Part shown: positions 38,596-48,319 of the stretch, piece by piece
Numbering within the stretch: the first letter of the stretch is position 1
How the letters are laid out: each line of letters opens with the position of its first letter
Source: JBFHRE01 sp041746105
GTDB lineage: Bacteria > Actinomycetota > Acidimicrobiia > Spongiisociales > ZC4RG35
Direction: 5' to 3'
DNA: 64,000 bases
NCBI GenBank assembly: GCA_041746105.1
Contig: JBGTHP010000009.1
Span: 62,001 to 126,000, forward strand
Program-made: the position numbers and the translations under genes
The notes under the pieces: generated by a model
Told to the model about the DNA's origin: nothing
Seen by the model: the letters and a program-made list of their open reading frames with translations, nothing else
The model's database searches: none

Positions 38596-40089
38596 TCAGA
38601 TCGGGATGATCTCTCTGGCCAGGTCGAGTAGCGGGCCAGGAAGAACGCCAACCAGGATCGTGAACAGCGCCGTCCCCACCAGCACAGATCGGATTGAGAG
38701 GGGCGGTGTTTCGAGCTCGACACTCTCACCGTCGTCCATGAACATCCGCACAATCACCCGCAGATAGAAGAAGAAAGCGACAACCGAGGCGAGTAGGGCC
38801 ACGATTACGAGCCACTGATAGCCGGCGATCCATGCAACCTGAAACACACCGAATTTGGCGATGAACCCCGAAGTGACCGGAAGACCCGACATACCAACGA
38901 GCAGCACCGCGAAAGTGACCGCGAGATGTGGGCTTCTCCTGGCGAGGCCGGCGAAGGCCGAGATGTCGGATCTCGAACCGGCAGCGCCAGAAACAGCCGC
39001 CACCACACCAAAAGCCCCCACCAGTTGAACCGTATAGACGGCCAGATAGAACCAAATCACACTCGCCCCCGCCGCTCCGGCCATGAGACCGGTGAGAATG
39101 AAGCCGGCATGGGCGACTCCCGAGTAGGCGAGCATTCGCCGCACGTCGTCCTGAACAACTGCGACCACCGCTCCCACCACCATCGAGACGGCTGCCAAGC
39201 CCGCAATGATCGGCTTCCAGTCGTCGGTGAATTGAGGGAAGGCCGTCAGCAAGACCCTGATCAAGGCCGCGAACCCTCCCACCTTGGCGACCGACGCCAT
39301 AAAACCGACAATGCCGGCTGGTGCCCCCTGGTAGACATCCGGCGCCCATGAGTGGAACGGAGCTGCCGACACCTTGAAGGCGAGGCCCACCGTTATCAAC
39401 ATCATTCCAATCAGAACCACCGCAGGCTTCGTCAGGACGACGCCCGCGAGATAACCCCTTACGTCACCGAGTCCAAGCTGTCCGGTACCCGCGTAGACCA
39501 AAGAGACGCCGTAGATGAAAACAGCCGATGCCACCGATCCCAGAAGGAAATATTTGATCGCGGCCTCGTCCGAGTCTGCCCGCTCTCGCGTCACCCCCGC
39601 CAGCACGTAAAGGGCGATCGATCCGATTTCGAGCCCGAGGAACATCATCACGAGATGAAGCGAAGCGGCCATGAGCGAAAACCCGGTGGCCGCCAGCAGG
39701 ATCAAAGCCAACGTCTCGGCAGCACGGCGTCCCAGACTCTCGAAGAGTTTCCATCCGCTCGCCACTCCGAGCGCGGTGACGACGACGATCACGAAACGCG
39801 CAAACACCGCGGCTCGGTCGAGAACGATCATCCCGCTGAAGGGCACAAAACGCTCGAGGAAGGCCGGATCACCGGTCCCGCGGGCCATGATGTCGTCCAC
39901 CGCCAGGTGTTGGGCGAAAGTCAGCCCCAGAGCCACAAGGAGCACGAAGAAGACAAAACGTCCGAGAACCTTGGTAGCTGGTTTGAACTGAACGTCGAGA
40001 AGAAGAACGAGTGCCGCACCGATTCCCATCGCAAGCTCAGGTCCGATGGCGGTCCAATAAACCGAAGGAGCCGCTACCTGGGCAATCAT
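38596..40089 (-). CDS. nuoN: NADH-quinone oxidoreductase subunit N
   Basis: A 497-residue antiporter-like subunit of Complex I with about 14 membrane segments. Typical pieces are FLGLEIGSIALYVLAG, EAAIKYFLLGSVASAVFIYG with the family's buried lysine, FKVSAAPFHSWAPDVYQGAPAGIVGFMASVAKVGGFAAL, MLAYSGVAHAGFILTGL and GMSGLPVTSGFIAKFGVF. These segments carry protons across the membrane. It is the last subunit gene of the H-N segment and overlaps nuoM by four bases. The length fits the family. Confidence 0.95.
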   Translation of the reverse strand: MIAQVAAPSVYWTAIGPELAMGIGAALVLLLDVQFKPATKVLGRFVFFVLLVALGLTFAQHLAVDDIMARGTGDPAFLERFVPFSGMIVLDRAAVFARFVIVVVTALGVASGWKLFESLGRRAAETLALILLAATGFSLMAASLHLVMMFLGLEIGSIALYVLAGVTRERADSDEAAIKYFLLGSVASAVFIYGVSLVYAGTGQLGLGDVRGYLAGVVLTKPAVVLIGMMLITVGLAFKVSAAPFHSWAPDVYQGAPAGIVGFMASVAKVGGFAALIRVLLTAFPQFTDDWKPIIAGLAAVSMVVGAVVAVVQDDVRRMLAYSGVAHAGFILTGLMAGAAGASVIWFYLAVYTVQLVGAFGVVAAVSGAAGSRSDISAFAGLARRSPHLAVTFAVLLVGMSGLPVTSGFIAKFGVFQVAWIAGYQWLVIVALLASVVAFFFYLRVIVRMFMDDGESVELETPPLSIRSVLVGTALFTILVGVLPGPLLDLAREIIPI

Positions 40090-41627
40090 TCGCCCGCTCC
40101 CTCGTCGCCCGCCACAAACAAACCGGCCAGACGGCCGGCCGCCGGCACCTCGAAGTCGGATGATGCCTCGATCCGGTCCAGTATCGCCTCGGTCGAAGCG
40201 CTCGTCCGATCCAGGAGGATGTTGGGATAAAGACCGAGCAGGAAGATCAATATCACCAGCGGTGCCATCAAACCGAGTTCACGAGCCCCGAGGTCCTTCA
40301 AGACCTTGTTCTCCTCGCGATCTGGTACTCCGGTGAACACTCGCTCGTATGCCCAAAGCAGGTAGATGGCGGCGAGAACCACGCCAGAGGTCGCGATCAC
40401 GGCATGGACCGGCAGGGTGGGGAACGAGCCGATCAGAACCAGGAATTCGCCTACAAAACCGGCGAGGGCCGGGAGCCCGATCGAGGCGAACGTGGCAAAT
40501 AGGAACAACCCGGCAAAGATCGGCATCGGCTTTGCCAACCCACCAAAGTCGGAGATCTTCTTCGTATGCCGTCGTTCGTAGATCATCCCGACAAGGAGAA
40601 ACAGCGCACCGGTCGTCAGGCCGTGGTTGATGTTCTGGATCACCGCCCCTTGGAGTCCGGCAGATGTAAGGGCAAAGGTTCCGAGAACGATGAACCCGAG
40701 ATGGCTCACCGATGAATAGGCAACGAGCTTTTTCAGGTCGGGTTGGACAATGGCAACAACGGCGCCGTACACCACACCGACCACGGCGATCGTCGCCATG
40801 ATCGGGACTGCGTCAACGGCCGCTTGCGGGAACAAAGTCAGGTTGAAGCGCAGCAGTCCATAGGTTCCGAGCTTCAGCAGAACACCGGCCAGCAGGACCG
40901 AACCAGCAGTCGGCGCCTCGACGTGGGCGTCGGGCAACCATGTGTGCAGTGGGAATAGTGGCACCTTGATCGAAAACGCCAGAGCGAACGCAGCAAACAT
41001 CCAACGTCCCGCTGTCTGGGTCAGTTCGACATTGAGGAGGTCTGGATAGGCGAAGGTGAGGAACCCGACTTGGCGGGCGTGGGCGATGGCAAGGGCGATG
41101 ATGGCGCCGAGCATCAGGGCCGAACCGAATGCCGTATAGAGGAAGAACTTGAGCGCGGCGTAGACCCGGCGTTCCGAACCCCAGATCCCGATGATGAAAT
41201 ACATCGGGATCAGAATCACCTCGAAGAAGACAAAGAACAGAAACAGGTCGAGGGCGAGAAAAGTCCCCAGAACACCCGCCTCGAGAACAAGAACGAAAAT
41301 CACGAATTCCTTGAGCCGGCGCTCGATCTTGGTTGAAGCCGCCAGCGAAATCGGAATGAGAACGGTGGTCAAGGCCACTAGACCGAGGGAGATCCCGTCG
41401 ACCCCGAGATGCCAGGCAATGCCCCATGGCCGGTACCAGCCGGCCTGTTGCACAAACTGGAATCCTGCCTCTGCCGTCTCGAATTCGTAGAACACGACAC
41501 CGGCAAGGGTCAGGGGAACCACGCTCAGGAGGATGCCAACGGGCAACACGAGCTCGCGGCGTCTGGTGGGTAGGAAGGCGACCACCAGTGCGGCAAGGAG
41601 CGGGGACAGAACGAGCCAGGTCAGCAT
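40086..41627 (-). CDS. nuoM: NADH-quinone oxidoreductase subunit M
   Basis: A 513-residue proton-pumping membrane subunit. Blocks include WHLGVDGISLGLVALTTVL, FFVFFEVILIPMYFIIGIWGSERRVYAALKFFLYTAFGSALML, SIKVPLFPLHTWLPDAHVEAPTAGSVLLAGVLLKLGTYGLLRF, KKLVAYSSVSHLGFIVLG and GLPALAGFVGEFLVL. All are classical NuoM signatures, with lysines in the membrane half-channels. I placed the start at the ATG preceded by GGGGG rather than at an ATG nine codons earlier. Its last bases overlap nuoN. Confidence 0.95.
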   Translation of the reverse strand: MLTWLVLSPLLAALVVAFLPTRRRELVLPVGILLSVVPLTLAGVVFYEFETAEAGFQFVQQAGWYRPWGIAWHLGVDGISLGLVALTTVLIPISLAASTKIERRLKEFVIFVLVLEAGVLGTFLALDLFLFFVFFEVILIPMYFIIGIWGSERRVYAALKFFLYTAFGSALMLGAIIALAIAHARQVGFLTFAYPDLLNVELTQTAGRWMFAAFALAFSIKVPLFPLHTWLPDAHVEAPTAGSVLLAGVLLKLGTYGLLRFNLTLFPQAAVDAVPIMATIAVVGVVYGAVVAIVQPDLKKLVAYSSVSHLGFIVLGTFALTSAGLQGAVIQNINHGLTTGALFLLVGMIYERRHTKKISDFGGLAKPMPIFAGLFLFATFASIGLPALAGFVGEFLVLIGSFPTLPVHAVIATSGVVLAAIYLLWAYERVFTGVPDREENKVLKDLGARELGLMAPLVILIFLLGLYPNILLDRTSASTEAILDRIEASSDFEVPAAGRLAGLFVAGDEGAGE

Positions 41628-41664
41628 GCTCGGACCCCCGTTGCGCTCATCCAATGCGACATGG

Positions 41665-43554
41665 TCATGCGCCCACCGTCAGGATCCAGATCACGACGAC
41701 GACCAATCCTGAAACGAACAAGACGCCGTAGCTGCGGACGAACCCGGTTTGAATTCTGCGCGTTGACTCGCCGACCAGCGCCACAGCTTTCCCAACCCCA
41801 TTCACCGCACCGTCGATGATCGGCAGGTCGACCTTGAATGCAGCCACCTCAGCCACTTTGCGCCCGGGCGAGACGATGGTCTTGCCATAAACGTCGTCGA
41901 CGTCGTAGGCGCGTTCCCACAGCCCCCACAACTTCCCGAATCCCCCCTCGAACCGCTCCCATTGTTCCTGGGGCCGGCTGTAGACCAGATACCCGATGGC
42001 GATTCCGGCCAACCCCGCCAGCACCGACAGGCCGGCCAGTATCGCAAACATCAGCCAGCCCTCCGGCGGATGGGCGAGTTTGATACCTTCGAAGGCAGGC
42101 TCGAGGAAGTGTTCGAGGCCAAATCGGATCGGAGTGTTCACAAGCCCGCCGACGACACTCAGCGCTGCCAGCACGACCAGAGGGATCGTCATGACCCTAG
42201 GTGATTCGTGAGGTTCGACCCCTTCGCTCCACCGGGGTTTTCCAAGGAAGACCAGAACGAATTGGCGGGTCATGTAGAAGGCGGTGATCATCGCCGTGAG
42301 CAAACCTGCGATCCATAAGACGGTGGCGAAACCGCCTCGTTCAAATGCCACTCCCAGAATCTCGTCCTTCGACCAGAAGCCGGCCAGCCCGGGAAAGCCG
42401 GCGATGGCCAGAGTTCCGACGGCCATCGTCGCCGCGGTGACGGGCATCTTCTTGAGCAAACCTCCCATACGGCGCATGTCTTGTTCCTCGTGCATGCCGT
42501 GAATCACCGAGCCAGACCCGAGGAATAGAAGCGCTTTGAAGAACGCATGGGTCATGAGATGGAAGATCGCGGCCACATAACCGCCGAGTCCGGCGGCGAG
42601 AAACATGTATCCGAGCTGAGAAATCGTCGAGTACGCCAGAACCCGCTTGATGTCGGTCTGGGCGATGGCGATCGAAGCCGCCCACAACGCGGTGATCGCC
42701 CCGACGGTCGCCACGGTCATGCCGGCGGCAGGGGCGAGCTCGAAAATGGCCGCTGAGCGGGAAACCAGATAAACGCCCGCCGTCACCATGGTCGCAGCAT
42801 GGATGAGAGCAGAGACCGGGGTCGGACCTTCCATGGCGTCAGGGAGCCATACGTACAGAGGCACCTGTGCCGACTTTCCGGCGGCGCCGACCAGCAACAA
42901 GAGGCCGATCGCAACCGCCTCGGGACCGGACAGGACTTCGGCGGCGCGCTCGAATACGCCCTCAAATGACAGTGTTCCGAAATTGGCGAAGATCAACATC
43001 AACGCAATCACAAACCCGATGTCACCGATCCGATTGACGACAAACGCCTTCTTGCCGGCGGCAGCCGCAGACGGCTTGTGTTGCCAGAACGAGATCAGAA
43101 GGAACGAACAAAGCCCTACCAGCTCCCAACCCATGAAGAGCATTGCGAAATTGCCTGCGAGCACCAGCACGAGCATCGATGCCGCAAACAGGTTGAGGTA
43201 GGTGAAGAACCTCGAAAAACGGGGGTCTCCGTGCATATAGCCAATCGCAAAAACATGGATGAGCGTCCCGACACCGGTGACGACGAGGGTCATCAGGGCG
43301 GATAGTGCGTCCCATTGGATTTCGAGGGTGGCCCCCACCGCCGGCATCCAGTCCCACAAGGTGAGGTGTTCGCCATGAATAGCCTCACCAGTGAAGAATG
43401 GCACCGCTGCCGCCAGCGCCACTGCGAACGAACCGCCGATGGCAAACGTCGCCAGCCACCCCGCCCGCGGTTCACCGACCCGCCGGCCGAAAAAGTGGAG
43501 GAACAACGCACCCGCCAGGGGGAGGGCGATGATCAACCACAAATACTGGGTCAT
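41665..43554 (-). CDS. nuoL: NADH-quinone oxidoreductase subunit L
   Basis: A 629-residue membrane subunit with about 16 segments, the distal antiporter-like pump of Complex I. Family blocks are MGWELVGLCSFLLISFWQHKPSAAAAGKKAFVVNRIGDIGFV, AGKSAQVPLYVWLPDAMEGPTPVSALIHAATMVTAGVYLV, KRVLAYSTISQLGYMFLAAG and HAFFKALLFLGSGSVIH. The C-terminal third contains the long lateral helix region typical of NuoL. The start is the ATG of MTQYLWLIIALP. The gap of 70 bases to nuoK holds no gene. Confidence 0.95.
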   Translation of the reverse strand: MTQYLWLIIALPLAGALFLHFFGRRVGEPRAGWLATFAIGGSFAVALAAAVPFFTGEAIHGEHLTLWDWMPAVGATLEIQWDALSALMTLVVTGVGTLIHVFAIGYMHGDPRFSRFFTYLNLFAASMLVLVLAGNFAMLFMGWELVGLCSFLLISFWQHKPSAAAAGKKAFVVNRIGDIGFVIALMLIFANFGTLSFEGVFERAAEVLSGPEAVAIGLLLLVGAAGKSAQVPLYVWLPDAMEGPTPVSALIHAATMVTAGVYLVSRSAAIFELAPAAGMTVATVGAITALWAASIAIAQTDIKRVLAYSTISQLGYMFLAAGLGGYVAAIFHLMTHAFFKALLFLGSGSVIHGMHEEQDMRRMGGLLKKMPVTAATMAVGTLAIAGFPGLAGFWSKDEILGVAFERGGFATVLWIAGLLTAMITAFYMTRQFVLVFLGKPRWSEGVEPHESPRVMTIPLVVLAALSVVGGLVNTPIRFGLEHFLEPAFEGIKLAHPPEGWLMFAILAGLSVLAGLAGIAIGYLVYSRPQEQWERFEGGFGKLWGLWERAYDVDDVYGKTIVSPGRKVAEVAAFKVDLPIIDGAVNGVGKAVALVGESTRRIQTGFVRSYGVLFVSGLVVVVIWILTVGA

Positions 43555-43624
43555 GAGCGCCGCCCGGTGGGGGGTTTGCCCGCAACCGGTCGAGCCGGAG
43601 AAAGGAGACGCGACGACACGGTGA

Positions 43625-43930
43625 TCAACCCTTCAACTCGGCCAGAAGATCAACGTTGGCAGAGGTCCGCTTTCTGAAGATGGCCACGATGATCGCCAGG
43701 CCGACCACAACCTCGGCGGCGGCCACAACCAGGACAAAAAACACAGATACCTGGCCCTGGATCGAGCCCCACGCCCGCCCCCCGGCGACAAACGACAGGT
43801 TCACCGCGTTGAGCATGAGTTCGACGCACATGAACATGATCAGAGCGTTGCGCCGGACCAATATCCCGATCAATCCGATCGAAAACAGGGCTGCCCCAAG
43901 TGTCATGTACCAACCGGCCGTAACCGTCAT
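43625..43930 (-). CDS. nuoK: NADH-quinone oxidoreductase subunit K
   Basis: A 101-residue protein with three membrane segments. The two membrane glutamates that serve the proton path in this family are visible in MFMCVELMLNAVNLSFV and VVAAAEVVVGLAIIVAIF. Length and spacing match NuoK. The ATG overlaps the stop of nuoJ by four bases, so the two are translated together. Confidence 0.95.
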   Translation of the reverse strand: MTVTAGWYMTLGAALFSIGLIGILVRRNALIMFMCVELMLNAVNLSFVAGGRAWGSIQGQVSVFFVLVVAAAEVVVGLAIIVAIFRKRTSANVDLLAELKG

Positions 43931-44451
43931 TTTTCAACCCGCCCATCGCGGCTGAAAAAGGCGAGGGCGATCGCCCCGGCCGCCGCGATCGTCAAAAGGA
44001 GAGCGGTCGACTCGAACGGTAAAAGCCATTCGGTGAACAAACGGTCCGCAAGGATCTCGATCGTGCCCTCGACCGGTTCGGTACGGACCGTTCCCGGAGT
44101 CCAGGCGAACCGATCGCCAATGGCCAGAGCTCCGCCCAGGGCCAGGAGCGCGAGCCCGAGAATACCGATGAAAAGACGCTGTCGCGGGATCGTCTCCGAC
44201 GTGTCTTCTGTCTTGTCCACCCCGATCATCATGATCACGAACAGGAAAAGAGTCATCACGGCGCCCGCGTAAACGATGATCTGTACGGCGGCAACCAGGT
44301 GGGCGAGGTTGATGATGTAGATCACGGCAAGTGAGAACAACGTCCCCAACAACCCCATGGCGGCATGTATCGGATTACGCGCCATCACCACGGTCATCGC
44401 CCCACCCAGCGAAGTGGCGGCCAACACAACGAACAAGATCCCTTCGACCAT
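43927..44451 (-). CDS. nuoJ: NADH-quinone oxidoreductase subunit J
   Basis: A 174-residue membrane subunit with five segments. MVEGILFVVLAATSLGGAM and NPIHAAMGLLGTLFSLAVIYI at the N-terminus and AAVQIIVYAGAVMTLFLFVIMM (the third segment, with the pi-bulge Tyr-Ala-Gly) identify NuoJ. I chose the ATG whose first base is the last base of the nuoI stop; a longer frame would run into nuoI. A final loop and helix (LPFESTALLLTIAAAGAIALAFF) complete it. Confidence 0.94.
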   Translation of the reverse strand: MVEGILFVVLAATSLGGAMTVVMARNPIHAAMGLLGTLFSLAVIYIINLAHLVAAVQIIVYAGAVMTLFLFVIMMIGVDKTEDTSETIPRQRLFIGILGLALLALGGALAIGDRFAWTPGTVRTEPVEGTIEILADRLFTEWLLPFESTALLLTIAAAGAIALAFFSRDGRVEK

Positions 44452-45065
44452 CAGGCGTCCCGCTCCGTTTGGGAGGGTTCGGGCTCCCACGAGGCCGAAC
44501 CGGCGGTCCCCTGCCACATCTGCACACCTTCATAGGCGGCGGCGCCGCTCGGAGCGGTGGCTCTGACCCAGCCGTCGGCTGCATTCAGTTCCCCCAGGTC
44601 GGCGAACTCGTCCTCGGGGAACATATGGGGCACGCTGCCGTCGGCCGCCATCAACAACTCATCTTTGGTGTAGATCCCGTCCTGGCGAGTCGTCGAGGAC
44701 ATCTCGAAGAGGTGTGTCATTGTTATGGCCTCGGTCGGGCATGCTTCGACACAGAGCGCACAGAAGATGCAACGCAACATATTGATCTCGTAAACGAACC
44801 CGAACCGTTCACCAGGGCTCACCGGCTCGTCGATCGGGTTGTCGGTTCCCCTGACATAGATACAACGAGCCGGGCACGCTCCGGCGCACAATTCACAACC
44901 GATACATTTTTCCATGCCGTCCGGGTAGCGGTTGAGCACATGACGTCCGTGGAACCGCTGCGGTTTGGGTCGGAACTCTTGCGGATACTTCACAGTGACC
45001 GGATCCTCGAAGAGATGGCTTCCGGTGACTCGCAGTCCCTTGATGATTTCTCTGATCAAGCCCAT
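44451..45065 (-). CDS. nuoI: NADH-quinone oxidoreductase subunit I
   Basis: A 204-residue ferredoxin-like subunit with two [4Fe-4S] binding motifs: EKCIGCELCAGACPARCIYV and LRCIFCALCVEACPTEAITM, which carry clusters N6a and N6b between NuoG and NuoB. FEDPVTVKYPQEFRPKPQRFHGRHVL before them is typical. A C-terminal tail of about 70 residues, acidic and Gly/Ala-rich, extends beyond the usual core and seems lineage-specific. Confidence 0.95.
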   Translation of the reverse strand: MGLIREIIKGLRVTGSHLFEDPVTVKYPQEFRPKPQRFHGRHVLNRYPDGMEKCIGCELCAGACPARCIYVRGTDNPIDEPVSPGERFGFVYEINMLRCIFCALCVEACPTEAITMTHLFEMSSTTRQDGIYTKDELLMAADGSVPHMFPEDEFADLGELNAADGWVRATAPSGAAAYEGVQMWQGTAGSASWEPEPSQTERDA

Positions 45066-45066
45066 G

Positions 45067-46179
45067 TCATGCGTCTCCAGGTAGACCGAATTGATAGAGG
45101 CCAGATGCGACCGCGGTTATCGCCAGCCAGACCAGGGCTCCCGGGATGAGGCGTTTCCAGCCCAGCTGCATCAACTGGTCGTACCGAAGTCGTGGCAGTG
45201 TTGCTCGCAGCCAGAAGAACAGGAAGACGATCAGGTAACTCTTGAGGAGGAAATAGATGGTGGGGAGTATCGCCGAAATCCAGGGCCAGACACGACCATC
45301 AAAGGTGTTGCCTTGCCAGCCGCCGAGAAACAGCGTCGCGCCGATCGCCGACATCGAGAAGATGTTGATGTATTCGGCCAGGAAAAACATCGCAAATCTG
45401 ATGCCCGAATATTCGGTATGAAACCCACCCACCAACTCCTGCTCTGCTTCGACCAGATCGAAAGGCGCCCGGTTGGTTTCGGCCACCGCCGCGATAAAAA
45501 ACACGATGAACGCGCCGAACTGGGCGAACAGGTTCCAGTTGGGAAGCCAGCCGATGAATCCAGGCAACTCCGGGAAAGTGTTGGAGAGGGTGCCGGCCTG
45601 CCGCTCGACGATCTGGGAAAGCGACAGAGTGCCGACCCCGTCACCCTGATTCGAGCTGAAGACCACGACCGAGACCATCGCCAGTCCCAACGCCGCCTCA
45701 TATGAGATCGCCTGAGCGGTTGCCCTGACTCCCCCCAACAGCGGGTATTTGGAACCGGATGACCAACCGGCGAGGACGACGGCGTAGACCGCCATCGACG
45801 ACATTGCCAGGATGAAGAGGATTCCTACGTTCAGCTCTGCGCCCTGAAGAGGAATCTGCCGACCGGCGATGGTCACCGTCTCTCCCCACGGGACGACCAT
45901 AAAAGTCAAAAAGGCGGGGATGGCGGCCAGGAACGGCGCCAGGATGTACATCCCCAACTCGGCCTTCTGGGGGGTTATTCCTTCCTTGAAGAAGAGCTTG
46001 AGGCCATCGGCGAGGGTCTGGAGGATGCCAAAAGGCCCGGCTCGATCCGGTCCGATCCGGCTCTGCATCCAGGCAACGACCTTCCGCTCCAGCCAGACGT
46101 TGAGGAGCGTGAGGACCATGAGAAGCACAAACACCGCCAAGACGCGGCCGAGCACTATGAGGATGTCGGCGAGTTCCAT
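45067..46179 (-). CDS. nuoH: NADH-quinone oxidoreductase subunit H
   Basis: A 370-residue membrane subunit that forms the quinone chamber with NuoB and NuoD. Signatures are LNVWLERKVVAWMQSRIGPDRAGPFG, LQTLADGLKLFFKEGITP, AETNRAPFDLVEAEQELVGGFHTEYSG and FFWLRATLPRLRYDQLMQLGWKRL. The ATG was chosen over a TTG one codon earlier. It is the first gene of the nuoH-N group; the 113-base gap upstream to the stress-protein gene could hold a promoter, although I cannot define one. Confidence 0.95.
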   Translation of the reverse strand: MELADILIVLGRVLAVFVLLMVLTLLNVWLERKVVAWMQSRIGPDRAGPFGILQTLADGLKLFFKEGITPQKAELGMYILAPFLAAIPAFLTFMVVPWGETVTIAGRQIPLQGAELNVGILFILAMSSMAVYAVVLAGWSSGSKYPLLGGVRATAQAISYEAALGLAMVSVVVFSSNQGDGVGTLSLSQIVERQAGTLSNTFPELPGFIGWLPNWNLFAQFGAFIVFFIAAVAETNRAPFDLVEAEQELVGGFHTEYSGIRFAMFFLAEYINIFSMSAIGATLFLGGWQGNTFDGRVWPWISAILPTIYFLLKSYLIVFLFFWLRATLPRLRYDQLMQLGWKRLIPGALVWLAITAVASGLYQFGLPGDA

Positions 46180-46293
46180 CAACGGTCCCTGACGATCACA
46201 ACGGGGGCCGAGATTAGGGACCGCCCACCTACGGGAACAAACTCATCCAGCCGCCCCGTGACTGTGTGCATTGTCCTCCGACCCCGAGTGGGG

Positions 46294-46722
46294 TCAACCT
46301 GCCGGAATCACAACCACCGGGCGGCGGCTCGCCTGAACCATTTTCGAAGAGGTGCTGCCCAGCATCAACATCTTGAGCCGACCAAGGCCCCTGGCACCGA
46401 CTACCACGAAGTCGGCCCCCACCTCATCGGCGACGTCGAGTACGGCCTCTGCCGGAGAGCCGTGGACGAGCTTGGCCTCGACGGTGACCCCGGCGTCCCT
46501 GACTGGTTGTGCCCACTCACCGTTGAGTGTTTCTCGAGCCTGGTCGGCGAGGTCGGCGAATGTCTCGCCCTTGTCCATCTCCTGAAGATGCGCCAGCGGC
46601 TCGAATACATGCACGAGAACGACCTTGCCACCCGATCGTGCTGCCATTTCGGCGGCAACGTCGACCGCTTTGGCCGCGTTCTCAGAACCGTCGGTTCCCA
46701 CCACGACTACATATCCGCTCAC
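46294..46722 (-). CDS. Universal stress protein (UspA family)
   Basis: A 142-residue Usp-fold protein. The N-terminal strand VVVVGTDGSENAAKAVDVAAEMAARS and the C-terminal nucleotide loop FVVVGARGLGRLKMLMLGSTSSKMVQ (the G-x2-G-x9-G-S/T pattern of ATP-binding Usp proteins) are clear, so it is probably of the ATP-binding kind. It starts inside the last codons of the TerC gene (ATGA overlap). Why a Usp sits ahead of nuoH is unknown; stress control of respiration is a guess. Confidence 0.88.
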   Translation of the reverse strand: MSGYVVVVGTDGSENAAKAVDVAAEMAARSGGKVVLVHVFEPLAHLQEMDKGETFADLADQARETLNGEWAQPVRDAGVTVEAKLVHGSPAEAVLDVADEVGADFVVVGARGLGRLKMLMLGSTSSKMVQASRRPVVVIPAG

Positions 46723-47705
46723 ACCGAGACCTCCTCAGACTCCCGACTCGCCCGAAGCGAGAGGAAAACCGTGACCGTGAGGATCACAGAAATCACTCCG
46801 AGAGACAGGAACGAGTTGATGTGATACCACTCCGACACGATCATCTTGACGCCTACATAACCCAGGATCACTCCGAGTCCCTTGCTCAGATAGACCAGTC
46901 GGTCGTGAGCTCCCGCCAGCAAGAAATAGAGGGCTCTGAGACCCAGAATCGCCATTGCGTTCGAGCTGAACACAACAAATGGGTCACGGCTGACAGCCAG
47001 GATCGCCGGCACCGAATCTACCGCGAATACAACATCGGTTGCCTCAACCATCACCAGGACGACAAAAAGAGGTGTTGCCAACCGGCGTCCGTTCTCCCTG
47101 GTGAAAAGCTTCTGCCCGTCGAACTCGGACGAGATCGGAACCAGACGCCGAACCAGTTTCAGGACCGGGTTTCTCTCCGGATGGATCTCCTCGTCGCCGT
47201 GGCTCCAGACTCGCCACGCCGTAAACAGCAGAAGGCCGCCGAACACGAACAGGAGCCAGCTCAGTCGCTCCAGGAGGGCGACCCCGGCAAAGATGAAGAT
47301 CGCCCGCAGAACCAACGCGCCAAAAATGCCCCAGAACAGGACCCGATGTTGATACTTGTTGGGCACGCCGAAGTAGGTGAACACGACCGACCAGACGAAG
47401 ACGTTGTCAACCGAAAGGGACTTTTCGATGACGTAGCCGGTGATGTATTGCCCGGCGGCATCCCCACCAAGCATCCACCACACCACCCCTGTGAACGCCA
47501 CCCCAAGGGCGATCCAGGCCGCCGACGTGACCGAGGCTTCGCGCATGGATATCTCGTGGGCGTCGCGATGGAAGACCAAAAGGTCGAGGAGCAATAGGAC
47601 CGCCACTCCGACGAGGAATGCGACCCAGAGCCAGCCCGGTACGTCGAAACGAACCAGTTTGTTGGCGCCGGCTTCTTCTGCCGCGATGGTCAAGATCCGA
47701 AACAT
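46719..47705 (-). CDS. TerC family integral membrane protein
   Basis: A 328-residue TerC/Alx-type membrane protein with about nine segments. The two acidic family motifs are ITGYVIEKSLSVDNVFVWSVVF and VLVMVEATDVVFAVDSVPAILAVS, whose paired aspartates and glutamates are thought to bind metal. Members act in metal (often manganese) homeostasis during protein secretion or in tellurite and pH responses; which one applies here is unknown. The ATG (MFRILTIAAEE) was chosen because the upstream frame enters the divergent sigma-factor promoter region. Confidence 0.88.
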   Translation of the reverse strand: MFRILTIAAEEAGANKLVRFDVPGWLWVAFLVGVAVLLLLDLLVFHRDAHEISMREASVTSAAWIALGVAFTGVVWWMLGGDAAGQYITGYVIEKSLSVDNVFVWSVVFTYFGVPNKYQHRVLFWGIFGALVLRAIFIFAGVALLERLSWLLFVFGGLLLFTAWRVWSHGDEEIHPERNPVLKLVRRLVPISSEFDGQKLFTRENGRRLATPLFVVLVMVEATDVVFAVDSVPAILAVSRDPFVVFSSNAMAILGLRALYFLLAGAHDRLVYLSKGLGVILGYVGVKMIVSEWYHINSFLSLGVISVILTVTVFLSLRASRESEEVSV

Positions 47706-47809
47706 CGTGGAGGCACGGTAGCCGGTAGGGGTTCTTAGCTCGAAAACCCAGGTAAACCTCGCGTCCGGTTCATGGGTGTGTCTGTCATGAAGGACGGAGT
47801 ATCCGGACC

Positions 47810-48319
47810 ATGCCTGCGACAATTCAGGCCGTGAACCCATACGAGGCGGCCGAGTCTTTCGACAGCTTCTACCGGAGGGAATTTGCACCAATGGTTCGCC
47901 TGGCCGCAGCCGTCGGAGGAGACTCGGCATCGGCCGAGGACATTGCCCAAGAGGCCCTCAACCGGGCGTACACCCGCTGGGACAAGATCTCGGGCTACGA
48001 AAAACCAGGGGCGTGGTTGCGCCGGGTGACGATCAACCTGTCCCTCAGCAGCCGATCTCGCGCACAACGCGATCTCATCCGTGCGAGGCGGCTCGGACCA
48101 GAACCTTCGGTTCCGCCACCCGACGAGCCGCACTCAGCCGTGTGGGATGCGGTCAAGACACTCCCCCGAAACCAGCGAGCGGCGATCGCCCTTCATTATC
48201 TCGAGGACCGCAGCGTCGAAGAGATCGCCTCGATCCTCGGGTGCAGCCGCTCCACCGCCAAGGTCCATCTCCACCGTGGAAGGACCACTCTCCAACGGAA
48301 ATTGGAGGATCACCGATGA
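47810..48319 (+). CDS. ECF RNA polymerase sigma factor (SigE-like)
   Basis: A 169-residue ECF sigma factor. Region 2 is FDSFYRREFAPMVRLAAAVGGDSASAEDIAQEALNRAYTRWDKI, region 4 is LPRNQRAAIALHYLEDRSVEEIASILGCSRSTAKVHLHRGRTTL. It lacks the C-terminal extension of larger ECF groups. A GTG seven codons in (VNPYEAAESF) is an alternative start. It overlaps the next gene by four bases (ATGA), which encodes a membrane protein and probably its partner. No ZAS-type anti-sigma factor is present. Confidence 0.88.
   Translation: MPATIQAVNPYEAAESFDSFYRREFAPMVRLAAAVGGDSASAEDIAQEALNRAYTRWDKISGYEKPGAWLRRVTINLSLSSRSRAQRDLIRARRLGPEPSVPPPDEPHSAVWDAVKTLPRNQRAAIALHYLEDRSVEEIASILGCSRSTAKVHLHRGRTTLQRKLEDHR

Noticed and set aside
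46184..46222. GGTCCCT and AGGGACC around 25 bases just upstream of nuoH
   Set aside because: The loop is long, the stem only seven bases, and it lies directly at the start codon; I cannot tell it from chance.
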